Source: Clostridiaceae bacterium (lineage in GTDB: Bacteria > Bacillota > Clostridia > Lachnospirales > Lachnospiraceae). From it: 50,914 nt of DNA. The notes beneath the pieces were generated by a model that did not search any database, was not told the origin of the DNA, and worked only from the letters and a program-made list of their open reading frames with translations. Location: positions 1 through 50,914 of the forward strand of contig CABIXM010000025.1 in NCBI GenBank assembly GCA_902362725.1, written 5' to 3'. The stretch's first letter is position 1. The number at the start of each line of letters is the position of its first letter. A program made the translations under genes and the position numbers. Of this stretch, positions 30,769 to 39,183 are shown piece after piece.

Positions 30769-31590
30769 TTAGAAGATTCCTACCAGTGCTCCCAGCAGAC
30801 CTACTACCAGCAGAAGTCCGATACAAGCTACCGGAGTCCAGCCTTTCTTCTTAATCAGGAAGTACAGGCCAAGAGTAATGCCAAGCGGAATCAGCTTCGG
30901 CAGGATGCCATCCAGAATGCTCTGGATAACGATCGGGCTATCGCCGTTCTCGATGGTCAGGGCAACAGTTGTTCCACCATAGTTAGATGTCAGAGCACCA
31001 ACTACGAATACACCCAGCATAGAAGCTGCACGAGTGAACTCTTTTGCGTTAGCGGTCAGAATCTCGATAGCCTTAGAACCAAGTTCATAGGACCAGTTCA
31101 TCAGGAAGAAACGCAGAGCCATCTGAACAATGTTGAAGATTAACAGGAACAGGATAGGTCCTGCAATAGAACCGTTGATAGCCATGTTCGCTGTAATACC
31201 TGCTGTAATCGGAACCAGAGTGAACCAGAAAAGAGCGTCACCGATACCACCCAGGGGTCCCATAGCTGCAACACGTACAGAACGAATCATGTTGATGTCT
31301 GCCTTCTGCTGCTCCAGAGAAAGTACAATACCCATTACGAATGTTACCAGGAACGGATGAGTATTGAAGAACTCCAGGTTGTGCTGCATAGAAATTGAAA
31401 GGTCATCCTTATCGGTATGGATTTTCTCCAGTCCCGGAAGGATACAGTAAAGCCATCCTGCTGCCTGCATTCTCTCATAGTTGAAAGAACCCTGCAGATT
31501 CAGAGAACGCCATACCATTTTGTTAAGAGTCTTTTTGTCAAGCGGCTGAGCCGGTGTTAAATTCTTGTAAGTTGTAGCATTAGATGCCAT
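30769..31590 (-). CDS. agaD: PTS mannose-family IID component (AgaD-like)
   Basis: A 273-residue IID membrane subunit of a mannose/sorbose-type PTS, opening with KKTLNKMVWRSLNLQGSFNYERMQAAGWLYCI, the family's cytosolic start, and containing AAMGPLGGIGDALFW plus C-terminal helices. With IIC it forms the sugar channel. The start is the ATG at 31590 behind GGAGGTGA; the frame runs to 31680 but that part overlaps IIC. It overlaps the IIC stop by 11 nt. Substrate (GalNAc/galactosamine) is inferred from agaS, nagA and gatZ nearby. Confidence 0.88.
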   Translation of the reverse strand: MASNATTYKNLTPAQPLDKKTLNKMVWRSLNLQGSFNYERMQAAGWLYCILPGLEKIHTDKDDLSISMQHNLEFFNTHPFLVTFVMGIVLSLEQQKADINMIRSVRVAAMGPLGGIGDALFWFTLVPITAGITANMAINGSIAGPILFLLIFNIVQMALRFFLMNWSYELGSKAIEILTANAKEFTRAASMLGVFVVGALTSNYGGTTVALTIENGDSPIVIQSILDGILPKLIPLGITLGLYFLIKKKGWTPVACIGLLLVVGLLGALVGIF

Positions 31591-32389
31591 CCTCTTCACC
31601 TCCGTTTCCACCATTTCCAGCGTTCTGCTTAATAGCAACGCGAGTCTGGAAGTCGTACAGTGCAATTGCGATACCAACAAAAGCTACCAGAAGCAGAGCA
31701 GAACCGCTCAGATCCGGGATGTAGCCAATGATAGTAGCAAGTGTGAAACCTGCGAAATAGATTCCCCACAGGTCATTGGAAAGCATGATACGAAGCAGAA
31801 TAGCAAATCCAACGAAACGCATCATTCCACCAGCGGTGCTGAGACCAGTCATGATCCAAGCGTATTTCTCAGAAATAGCGGTCAGAGTCTCGCCAAGTGC
31901 GCTTCCGCCAAGCAGACCAGCTACACAAACAATAGCGAACAGAAGTCCCAGAGCGCCCATAGCCAGGTAGTTCAGACGAACGATACCCTTTGCATCTGCC
32001 TTCTCAGCCATCTTGTCTGCTGTAGACATCAGCGGGGACATAACGGTGAACAGCAGAGTTACCATGTACTGACCGATCAGAGCGAACGGAACAGCAAGTC
32101 CAACTGCTGCGCTGGTGTCAAGACCAGAAGAGATAGCGAATACAGTAGCCATGATTCCACCGATTACGGCGTTAGGCGGCTGAGCTCCACCAACCGGCAT
32201 GTTACCGATAGTCATTAACTGATAAGTACCACCTACGATAAGTCCTGTCTGCAGGTCACCAAGGATTGCTCCGATGACTGCTCCTGTTACGATAGGCTGG
32301 TACAGAGATTCCAATAAGTCGAACTGGTCGATGGCCACGATGAAGGACCATACAGCAACCAGTAAAATCTGAATTGCATTAAAACTCAT
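31580..32389 (-). CDS. agaC: PTS mannose-family IIC component (AgaC-like)
   Basis: A 269-residue polytopic IIC channel subunit. Typical motifs: LLVAVWSFIVAIDQF (residues 10-24), QPIVTGAVIGAILGDLQTGLIVGGTYQLMTIG and GAQPPNAVIGGIMATVFAI. About seven hydrophobic helices. Its C-terminus (GGNGGEEDGI) overlaps the start of IID, so the two are translationally coupled. IIB is 67 nt upstream. Confidence 0.9.
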   Translation of the reverse strand: MSFNAIQILLVAVWSFIVAIDQFDLLESLYQPIVTGAVIGAILGDLQTGLIVGGTYQLMTIGNMPVGGAQPPNAVIGGIMATVFAISSGLDTSAAVGLAVPFALIGQYMVTLLFTVMSPLMSTADKMAEKADAKGIVRLNYLAMGALGLLFAIVCVAGLLGGSALGETLTAISEKYAWIMTGLSTAGGMMRFVGFAILLRIMLSNDLWGIYFAGFTLATIIGYIPDLSGSALLLVAFVGIAIALYDFQTRVAIKQNAGNGGNGGEEDGI

Positions 32390-32456
32390 GATTTATACAA
32401 TCTCCTTTCCAATAAGTATAAAGCTGCTTAAAATCCCCCTCATAGGAATTCACAAC

Positions 32457-32933
32457 TTATTTGAACAGCTTCTCAATGTTCTCCGCTGCCTCGGTCGGAA
32501 CACGACGAATCTCGAGCTCCACACCCAGATCACGAAGCTTTGCAAATGCAGCCACATCTGCGTCGTCTACAGCTACAGAGCCTGCAACCTGACGCTTGCC
32601 GTCTGCCATATGCATGTTGCCGATGTTTACCTTCTTGATCGGCACGCCGCCTTCTACCAGCTTCAGTACATCCTGCGGATTCTCACATACGATGAAAATC
32701 AGCTGCTTATCAGATGCCTTGTGAATAGTAGAGATGGTCTTTTCAATAGTCCAGTAACGCATGGAAGCATATGCCGGAGCAGCCATATCCATCAGTCCCT
32801 GACGAAGCTTGTTTCCAGCTACTTCATCATTGGCTACCAGGATTAAGTTTGCGCCGATGGTTCCACACCACTGTGTGGCAACCTGTCCGTGAACCAGACG
32901 GTTGTCAATTCGTGTTAAAACGATATTGGGCAT
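32457..32933 (-). CDS. agaB: PTS mannose-family IIB component (AgaB-like)
   Basis: A 158-residue cytosolic phosphocarrier. The active His is His15 in LTRIDNRLVHGQVATQW, as in family IIB proteins; DEVAGNKLRQGLMDMAAP follows. AAGGAGG lies 8 nt before the ATG at 32933, which decides between this and an ATG six bases earlier; residues further upstream in the frame have no similarity. First gene of the IIB-IIC-IID operon, divergent from the AraC regulator (a TATAAT at about 32993 on the minus strand is a plausible -10). Confidence 0.9.
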   Translation of the reverse strand: MPNIVLTRIDNRLVHGQVATQWCGTIGANLILVANDEVAGNKLRQGLMDMAAPAYASMRYWTIEKTISTIHKASDKQLIFIVCENPQDVLKLVEGGVPIKKVNIGNMHMADGKRQVAGSVAVDDADVAAFAKLRDLGVELEIRRVPTEAAENIEKLFK

Positions 32934-33098
32934 TTTCATTCCCTCCTTGTTATGATGTACCCCGAAAATCCCCTTCAAGGTGATTTTATTATATCTCGTT
33001 TGATTCATTTTGTATTTGTAGTTTTTAGTTGACTTCGTGTTGTTTTTAGTTTCTGTTAATCAAATTTATTCTTTTTTTAGAATTACTTCGTTGCTTTC

Positions 33099-33127
33099 TG
33101 GACATTTTGACAAAAAAACGCTATAAT
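33099..33127 (+). promoter_or_regulatory. Promoter of the AraC regulator
   Basis: TGGACA (33099-33104), 17-nt spacer, TATAAT (33122-33127), 25 nt before the ATG. It faces the divergent agaBCD promoter, so one intergenic region likely serves both. Confidence 0.7.
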
Positions 33128-33151
33128 AGGTTTCATATATGGAGGTAATTT

Positions 33152-34351
33152 ATGCAATTAAAGACATCCAGCCTGGAATTTGAACGTTTTGGTTCTGTCT
33201 ACGATCAGCCTGTCTCTCCTGCGGACTCCGGCATGATCAGCCGCGATTTGCACCTGATTGCCAAGCGAAACCTCAATCAGCTTTACCATTTTGACTGCGA
33301 GGTCTGCCTGGAATTGCAGAGCGGCATGGCCGCCCTCGTGGTGGGCGAGACCCTTGATACGATGCATCTGCAGGAATTTGCCGTACACCGTAACGTGCGG
33401 CTGAAGCCCGGACTGTACTGGAATCTCATCGCCGTCACTTCCAACATCACCTGCAAGATGATTGCTACTACAGACTATAGCTACTCTTTGGACACACTCC
33501 CCTCCCCCTATATGTTCCGCCGGATTCTTCCCCGCGTGCGTATCAGCGAGATTCTCGGCTATTACTACAATATCCGGAATTCAGGCTACACCTTCAAGGG
33601 CGAGACTCATGGCTATTTTGAGCTGACTTACGTGGATCGGGGCGAGCTGATGACAGAAATAGACGGAAAGGAATATACGATTCGGGAAAAGGAGCTGATG
33701 ATCTACGGACCTGGTCAGTTTCATAACCAGAATATCGCGGAAGGCCATTCCTGTTCCTATGTTACCATTATTTTCGATATGGAAACCATCGTCTACGATG
33801 TGGAAAGCACCCATTACGAGCTGCTGTTAAATAAGGTTTTCTCTTATGATAAGAAAATTTACACCCTGATCAAGACCTTCGTGTCTGAGAGCACGTCGGA
33901 GATTCCCTACATGAACAGCCTGATGCTCTGCCTGCTGCAGGAGACTGTCATCCGTCTGCTTCAGTCGGAATTTATCGGTCAGAAGTCTGAGAAGCCCGTA
34001 ACGACAGCCCGGCAGCATTATGAAGATGAGCTTCTGGAAAAGATTCTCGCTTACATCGACGAAACTATCTACGAGCCCATCACCATTGCGGAGATCTGCC
34101 AGAAGTTCTCCATGTCCCGTTCTTCCCTGCAGATTCTTTTCAAGGAAAATATGGACATGCCGCCCAAAAAATACATCAACGAGCTGAAGCTGGAAAAGAG
34201 CCGCCAGATGATCTGCGAAAACAAGTACACCATCAGCGAAATTGCTCTGATGCTCGGTTTCAATTCCATTCACTATTTTTCACGGGCCTTTACCCAAAAG
34301 TACAACATGGCGCCCAGCGAGTATGCCAAAACGATTTACAAATCCAACTAA
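33152..34351 (+). CDS. AraC family regulator of the galactosamine PTS
   Basis: A 399-residue regulator. The C-terminal AraC/XylS double helix-turn-helix spans about 300-395 (ILAYIDETIYEPITIAEICQKFSMSRSSLQILFKENM, then ISEIALMLGFNSIHYFSRAFTQKYNMAPSEY). The N-terminal ~150 residues and the cupin-like middle (GETHGYFELTYVDRGELMTEIDGKEYTIREKELMIYGPGQFH) would bind the inducer. GGAGG precedes the ATG. It is divergent from agaBCD and between it and the agaS-IIA-yajC operon, so it most likely activates both; the ligand is unknown. Confidence 0.88.
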   Translation: MQLKTSSLEFERFGSVYDQPVSPADSGMISRDLHLIAKRNLNQLYHFDCEVCLELQSGMAALVVGETLDTMHLQEFAVHRNVRLKPGLYWNLIAVTSNITCKMIATTDYSYSLDTLPSPYMFRRILPRVRISEILGYYYNIRNSGYTFKGETHGYFELTYVDRGELMTEIDGKEYTIREKELMIYGPGQFHNQNIAEGHSCSYVTIIFDMETIVYDVESTHYELLLNKVFSYDKKIYTLIKTFVSESTSEIPYMNSLMLCLLQETVIRLLQSEFIGQKSEKPVTTARQHYEDELLEKILAYIDETIYEPITIAEICQKFSMSRSSLQILFKENMDMPPKKYINELKLEKSRQMICENKYTISEIALMLGFNSIHYFSRAFTQKYNMAPSEYAKTIYKSN

Positions 34352-34364
34352 ATATATGTTATTG

Positions 34365-34427
34365 AAAAGTACAAAAAACGGAGACTCTCTTATTTTAAGA
34401 AAGCCTCCTGCTTTTTTTGTACTTTTT
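34365..34427. terminator. Bidirectional terminator between araC-type gene and yajC
   Basis: Arms AAAAGTACAAAAAA and TTTTTTTGTACTTTTT flank a GGAGACT/AGCCTCC-type stem. It serves the two converging genes. Confidence 0.75.
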
Positions 34428-34710
34428 AATTTTCCAGAGACTGGATCGCAAACCGGGAAATCTTAATGACGGTTCCCTTTGCCACCTCGACATTGACTGT
34501 CTCGTCTTCGATTCCTACGACCTTGCCGTAGATACCGCCGCCAAACATCACCTGGCTTCCAATCTTCAGCTCCGTATGCACCTCTGCAAGCTCGCCACGG
34601 CGCTTTTTTACATTTCTTGCGGAAATAATAGCCAATACCAGAGCAATGATGCCCATGATAAATGCCAGTGTAATGCAGGTCCATCCAATTACTTCCCAGT
34701 TAATACTCAT
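34426..34710 (-). CDS. yajC: YajC-like protein
   Basis: A 94-residue YajC family protein: one N-terminal membrane helix (GWTCITLAFIMGIIALVLAIIS, residues 9-30) and the cytosolic YajC core (LKIGSQVMFGGGIYGKVVGIEDETVNVEVAKGTVIKISRFAI). YajC is normally an accessory of SecDF. Here it starts 2 nt after the PTS IIA stop and is the last gene of agaS-IIA-yajC. YajC genes also sit within mannose-family PTS operons in streptococci, so this is probably a dedicated paralogue rather than the Sec one. Confidence 0.85.
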   Translation of the reverse strand: MSINWEVIGWTCITLAFIMGIIALVLAIISARNVKKRRGELAEVHTELKIGSQVMFGGGIYGKVVGIEDETVNVEVAKGTVIKISRFAIQSLEN

Positions 34711-34712
34711 AC

Positions 34713-35147
34713 TTAGATACCATCCTCTTCTGTGTCGTCATTATGCTCGGCCAGCTCAAACCGGATGATGTAATCCTTTCCGGTCGGGATCAGAGCCTCT
34801 GCCATGTCAAGCGGGTTGTCATAGATACCCATGGACATGGAGCCTTCAATCAGCATCGGCAGGTTGGAGCCTGCGATCACTTCGATCTTCTGATCCGGTC
34901 TCGCAAACTTGCACTCTACCGCTGTCTTGAAGGGTGAACCTCCTGCCAGGTCGGAAAGTACCAGTACGCCGTCGCAGTCTTTCAGCTTATCAAATGCCTG
35001 ATTCAGGTTATGTGCCAGTGTCTCTGTGGAATGATCTGCTTCAAAATCCACATACTCGATGTTCTCTGTATTGCCGGTAATCAGGCGCAGGCTAGAGCCC
35101 AGTCCTGTGGCAAAATGGCCGTGACCGGTAATCAGTAATCCTACCAT
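34713..35147 (-). CDS. agaF: PTS mannose-family IIA component (AgaF-like)
   Basis: A 144-residue IIA phosphocarrier, phosphorylated on His9 (LLITGHGHFATGL) by HPr and passing phosphate to IIB. LVLSDLAGGSPFKTAVE and VIAGSNLPMLIE are family blocks. It follows agaS by 18 nt and precedes yajC by 2 nt. The other PTS subunits are on the far side of the AraC gene, so the PTS is split over two operons. Confidence 0.88.
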   Translation of the reverse strand: MVGLLITGHGHFATGLGSSLRLITGNTENIEYVDFEADHSTETLAHNLNQAFDKLKDCDGVLVLSDLAGGSPFKTAVECKFARPDQKIEVIAGSNLPMLIEGSMSMGIYDNPLDMAEALIPTGKDYIIRFELAEHNDDTEEDGI

Positions 35148-35165
35148 AATCTTTGTCCTCCGAAA

Positions 35166-36344
35166 TTATTTTACTGTGTACGGATACAGGGTTACGCCCT
35201 TCACGACACGGTTTACCTCACCTGTCGGGCAGGGGTTGTCCGGTGTGATACCTAAGGACAGAGACTTCAGGACTGCCAGAGTCTGTGCGAAGGTAATGTA
35301 GTTGAAGCCAAGCAGCACGTTCTCCAGAGACTGACCGATATGCATCTCTACGGTATAGTCTACCAGACCTTTGACTGCTTCGCAAGGAGTATTCATCACT
35401 GCTACGATGCGGTTCTTCTTTCTCTGGGGGCCCATTTCCTTGATCAGGTCGATCTCGTACTGTCTCTGATACTCGTTGTCGCTTAAGTATACGACAGTCA
35501 GTGTGCGATCATCAATAATAGACTTCGGGCCATGGCGGAAGCCAAGCGGTGTATCAAACATAGTTGCTACCTTACCGGCTGTCAGCTCCAGCATCTTCAG
35601 AGCGGACTCCTGGGATACGCCCTTCAGGCTTGCGGTTCCCAGATATACGATACGGTTGAAATCGAACTCGTCTACGATCGTCTTTGCGATGGTCCAGTTC
35701 TGATCCAGGAATACTTCACCTGCTGCAGCGATCTTCTCAACTGCCTCGCAGATCTCATCCAGGCGATCCAGGTTGAATGCCAAGTAAGTTGCCAGATACA
35801 TATTGGAGAAGCTGGAGGTCATAGCGAAGGACTGGTCATGAGTCTCCGGCGTCAGGTTGATGGCAAAGCAGTTATGTCTGTCATTGGCCAGCTTGGAAAG
35901 TGTTCCCTCATGGTTGCAGGTTACGAACAGATGATACAGGTTCTTGCAGACTGCCTCAGCGTTCTCTACTGCGCCCAAGGACTCCGGTGAATTTCCGGAA
36001 CGTCCGAAGCTTACCAGAAGAGTCGGCTTAGTTGCGGAAAGGAAGCACTCCGGTGACGGAACCAGGTCTGTAGTTCCGAAGGACTTTACCTTATAATTAT
36101 ACTTCTGATTCAGCGCCTGATACAGAGAGTTTCCTACGAACTCACTGGTTCCTGCTCCGGTCAGAACGATATCGAAATCATCCTGCTTTACAACCTGGTC
36201 GATGAACTTCTGAAGCTCATCCTTGCATGCCTTAATCTGCGCGCAGGTTTTTCTCCAGGTAGACGGCTGCTGATGAATCTCAGTCAGCGTAAATGTGGAA
36301 GATGTTTCTTTCATTTTTTCATCGGTTACATTGAAAATGGTCAT
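35166..36344 (-). CDS. agaS: AgaS-type galactosamine-6-phosphate deaminase/isomerase
   Basis: A 392-residue protein of two SIS sugar-isomerase domains: VLTGAGTSEFVGNSLYQAL (~60-78), VSFGRSGNSPESLGAVENA (110-128), then FGKSTASLKGVSQESALKMLELTAGKV and FDTPLGFRHGPKSIID in the second. It resembles AgaS, which converts galactosamine-6-P to tagatose-6-P. First gene of agaS-IIA-yajC; its promoter (TTGTTT-18-TATAAT) is at 36422-36451, divergent from nagA. Confidence 0.88.
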   Translation of the reverse strand: MTIFNVTDEKMKETSSTFTLTEIHQQPSTWRKTCAQIKACKDELQKFIDQVVKQDDFDIVLTGAGTSEFVGNSLYQALNQKYNYKVKSFGTTDLVPSPECFLSATKPTLLVSFGRSGNSPESLGAVENAEAVCKNLYHLFVTCNHEGTLSKLANDRHNCFAINLTPETHDQSFAMTSSFSNMYLATYLAFNLDRLDEICEAVEKIAAAGEVFLDQNWTIAKTIVDEFDFNRIVYLGTASLKGVSQESALKMLELTAGKVATMFDTPLGFRHGPKSIIDDRTLTVVYLSDNEYQRQYEIDLIKEMGPQRKKNRIVAVMNTPCEAVKGLVDYTVEMHIGQSLENVLLGFNYITFAQTLAVLKSLSLGITPDNPCPTGEVNRVVKGVTLYPYTVK

Positions 36345-36421
36345 CTCATTTTCCCCCTTATTTCATATTTGTTTTTTGTGGTTTCGGGCGCACCTCATGT
36401 GGAGTTCCCGTATCTGCTACT

Positions 36422-36451
36422 ATTATATAGTACACCAAATTTAAAAAACAA
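36422..36451 (-). promoter_or_regulatory. agaS promoter
   Basis: On the minus strand TTGTTT (36446-36451), 18-nt spacer, TATAAT (36422-36427). Confidence 0.6.
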
Positions 36452-36567
36452 TACAGGTACTAAAACTCATAATCTTTGTCCTAAAAAATGCAAATTCATT
36501 TTAAAATCGGGTGTTATAATAAGGTTAGGCTACAATTCAGGAAATAAAACAGGAGGGAATTTTTATT

Positions 36568-37707
36568 ATGTTGATTCAAAGTAAAAAGGTCTGGATCGCA
36601 GATCAGTTTATCGCTGCTGAAATTCAGATTGAAAATGGTAAGATTACAGAAGTGCTTCCTTATGGAAGCAAACCTGTCGACAAGGACTATGGCGATCTCC
36701 GCATCGTTCCGGGCTTCATGGATATCCACTGCCACGGCGCGTTCGGCTTTGACACCAACGACGCCAATGAAGAGGGTCTGCGCAACTGGACGAAAAACAT
36801 CGTAACCGAGGGCGTAACCTCATTTCTGGCAACTACCATTACCCAGAGCGAGGAGGTTCTGACGAACGCTGTAGCTAATGTGGCAAAGGTCATGGACGAG
36901 GGTTACGAAGGCGCTGAGATCCTCGGCATCCATTTCGAGGGACCGTATCTGGATATGGTCTACAAGGGAGCTCAGCCCGAGCAATACATCGTAAAACCCA
37001 CCATTGAGCAGTTTAAGCATTATCAGGAAGCTGCCAAGGGTCATATCAAATACATCACCATGGCTACTGAGACCGATGAGGATTTCGCCCTGACCCGTTA
37101 CCTCACCGAGAACGGCGTGGTAGTCAGCATCGGACATTCCGCAGCCACCTACGAGCAGGCCGTGATGGCGTACGCACACGGCGCCCGTTCCATGACCCAT
37201 GTATACAACGGCATGACTCCGTTCAAGCACCGCGACAACGGCCTGGTAGGCGCTGCTTACCGCCTGCGCACCATGTACGGCGAGATTATCTGCGACGGCA
37301 ACCATTCCACACCGGCAGCCCTGAATAATTACTTCATGTCCAAGGGACCGGATTACAGCATCATGGTTTCCGACGCACTGATGGCCAAGGGTTCTCCGGC
37401 CGGAAGCAAATACATCTTCGGCGGAAATGAGATCATCATTTACGAGGACGGAAGCGCCCACCTGACCTCCACCGGCGGTCTGGCAGGCTCCACTCTGTGC
37501 CTGAATCAGGGCTTACGCATCCTGGTAGAGGAAGCCATGATTCCGTTCAACTACGCTCTGAACGCCTGCACCATCAACCCGGCCCGCTGCCTGGGTCTGG
37601 ACGATCACAAGGGCGCTATCGGCGTAGGATACGACGCTGACATCGTAGTTCTGGAGAAAGATTACAGCGTGGCACAGACCTATTGCAGAGGCGAAGCGCA
37701 GCTGTAA
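36568..37707 (+). CDS. nagA: N-acetylhexosamine-6-phosphate deacetylase
   Basis: A 379-residue amidohydrolase that removes acetate from GlcNAc-6-P or GalNAc-6-P. Metal site: MDIHCHGAFG (His54, His56), GIHFEGPYL (Glu124), VSIGHSAATY (His ~192), MTHVYNGM (His ~213) and the catalytic Asp in MVSDALMAKG (~272). CAGGAGGG precedes the ATG; TTATAAT at ~36510 is a likely -10. It is divergent from agaS. As well as serving GalNAc-6-P, it can use GlcNAc-6-P made by the nanE/nanK operon downstream. Confidence 0.93.
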   Translation: MLIQSKKVWIADQFIAAEIQIENGKITEVLPYGSKPVDKDYGDLRIVPGFMDIHCHGAFGFDTNDANEEGLRNWTKNIVTEGVTSFLATTITQSEEVLTNAVANVAKVMDEGYEGAEILGIHFEGPYLDMVYKGAQPEQYIVKPTIEQFKHYQEAAKGHIKYITMATETDEDFALTRYLTENGVVVSIGHSAATYEQAVMAYAHGARSMTHVYNGMTPFKHRDNGLVGAAYRLRTMYGEIICDGNHSTPAALNNYFMSKGPDYSIMVSDALMAKGSPAGSKYIFGGNEIIIYEDGSAHLTSTGGLAGSTLCLNQGLRILVEEAMIPFNYALNACTINPARCLGLDDHKGAIGVGYDADIVVLEKDYSVAQTYCRGEAQL

Positions 37708-37735
37708 ATTCAGTTTATAACAACTAACTTTTTGA

Positions 37736-37764
37736 TTGCATTTTTCAGTCATTATGATTATAAT
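37736..37764 (+). promoter_or_regulatory. gatZ/kbaZ promoter
   Basis: TTGCAT (37736-37741), 17-nt spacer, TATAAT (37759-37764), 55 nt before the ATG. Confidence 0.65.
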
Positions 37765-37818
37765 AGGGCTGCATTTATACCGTTTATATTACCCGTTTAT
37801 ATAAGGAGGATTATCACC

Positions 37819-39114
37819 ATGAAACACCCACTTCAGAAAATGATGGAAGACCGCAGAAATGGCATCAAAGCCGGCATTCCTTCCTATTGTACCGCCAACC
37901 CGCTGGTGCTTGAGATGGCACTGCGCCGCGCGAAGAAGCTTGGCAGACCGGTGCTCATCGAGGCAACTGCCAATCAGGTAAACCAGTACGGCGGTTACAC
38001 CGGAATGGTGCCGAAGGATTTCTATAAAATGGTTCTTGAGATGGCAGAGAAAATCGGCGTACCGGAGAATCAGATGATTCTGGCCGGCGATCACCTGGGA
38101 CCGCTGACCTGGCAGAATCTGCCGGAGAAAGAGGCTATGGAGAAATCCATTGAACTGGTATATGAGTATGCCCGGGCAGGCTTCACCAAGATTCACCTTG
38201 ACACCAGCATGAAAGTAGCTGATGATCCGGAAGGACTTCTCTCCACTGAGACCATCGCCCGCCGCGGCGCCATCCTTTATAAATCCGCTATGAAGGGCTA
38301 CGAAGAACTGAAGGCAGAAAAGCCGGACGCTATGCGCCCCGTCTTCGTCATTGGTTCCGAAGTACCTATCCCGGGCGGCGCTCAGGAAGCAGAGGATACC
38401 CTGGCAGTTACCAGCCCCGACGCATTCCGTGACACCGTAGCCACCTACCGCCGCGTCTTCAAGGAAGAAGGCATCGAGGATGGCATGAACGACGTCATCG
38501 CAGTGGTCGTACAGCCCGGCGTAGAGTTCGGCGACGATCAGGTCTTCCTGTATGACCACGACGCAGCCGTAGACCTGTGCGCAGCTCTGAAAGAATACCC
38601 GGAGGTATGCTTCGAGGGACATTCCGCAGACTACCAGAGCCCCGAGAGCCTCCGCAACATGTGCCAGGACGGCATCGCCATCCTGAAGGTAGGCCCGGCC
38701 CTGACCTACGGTCTCCGCGAAGCCCTGTTTGCTTTAAGCTTCATGGAGAAGGAGCTGGTTCCGGAAGCAGAGCAGGCACACTTCATCGAGACTCTGGACG
38801 AAGTCATGCTGAAAAACCCGGCCAACTGGCAGAAACACTACCACGGCGACGACAAGCAGCTGGCACTGGCCAGAAAATACAGCTTCTCTGACCGCGCGCG
38901 CTACTACATCGGCCAGCCGGAGGTAACGGAAGCTATGGATAAGCTTTTCGAGAACCTGCGTAAATACCAGATTCCGATGAACATGCTCCACCAGTACATG
39001 CCGGTATCCTACAATAAGGTCCGCGACGGCGAGCTGGAGCTTGACCCGAGAGAGCTGGCCATGGACGGCGTGACCAACTTTATGATGGACTATGAGTACG
39101 CAGTAGCACTGTAA
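37819..39114 (+). CDS. gatZ: Tagatose-bisphosphate aldolase non-catalytic subunit (GatZ/KbaZ)
   Basis: A 431-residue GatZ/KbaZ family protein (HPLQKMMEDRRNGIKAGIPSYCTANPLVLE..., AGDHLGPLTWQNLP, HLDTSMKVADDP, VVQPGVEFG, FEGHSADYQ, ALTYGLREALFALS). In enterobacteria it stabilises the class II tagatose-1,6-bisphosphate aldolase KbaY/GatY. AAGGAGG lies 9 nt before the ATG at 37819; the frame upstream to 37732 is not conserved. No KbaY/GatY or tagatose-6-P kinase gene is in the window; the class II Fba at 27902 is the nearest possible partner, or this protein acts alone. Confidence 0.88.
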   Translation: MKHPLQKMMEDRRNGIKAGIPSYCTANPLVLEMALRRAKKLGRPVLIEATANQVNQYGGYTGMVPKDFYKMVLEMAEKIGVPENQMILAGDHLGPLTWQNLPEKEAMEKSIELVYEYARAGFTKIHLDTSMKVADDPEGLLSTETIARRGAILYKSAMKGYEELKAEKPDAMRPVFVIGSEVPIPGGAQEAEDTLAVTSPDAFRDTVATYRRVFKEEGIEDGMNDVIAVVVQPGVEFGDDQVFLYDHDAAVDLCAALKEYPEVCFEGHSADYQSPESLRNMCQDGIAILKVGPALTYGLREALFALSFMEKELVPEAEQAHFIETLDEVMLKNPANWQKHYHGDDKQLALARKYSFSDRARYYIGQPEVTEAMDKLFENLRKYQIPMNMLHQYMPVSYNKVRDGELELDPRELAMDGVTNFMMDYEYAVAL

Positions 39115-39139
39115 GCTTTTCTGAAATCTGAAACTTTAA

Positions 39140-39183
39140 AAATGCTGGAGATTCCAATAAAAACGAAATCTCCAGCATTTTTT
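39140..39183 (+). terminator. Terminator after gatZ
   Basis: A long stem AAATGCTGGAGATT/AAATCTCCAGCATTT followed by TTTTTT; the T-run ends at the stop codon of the converging lipoprotein gene, so it may serve both. Confidence 0.85.

Noticed and set aside
37789..38622. A 277-residue minus-strand frame opposite gatZ
   Set aside because: Shadow of gatZ; no ribosome binding site or recognisable domain.
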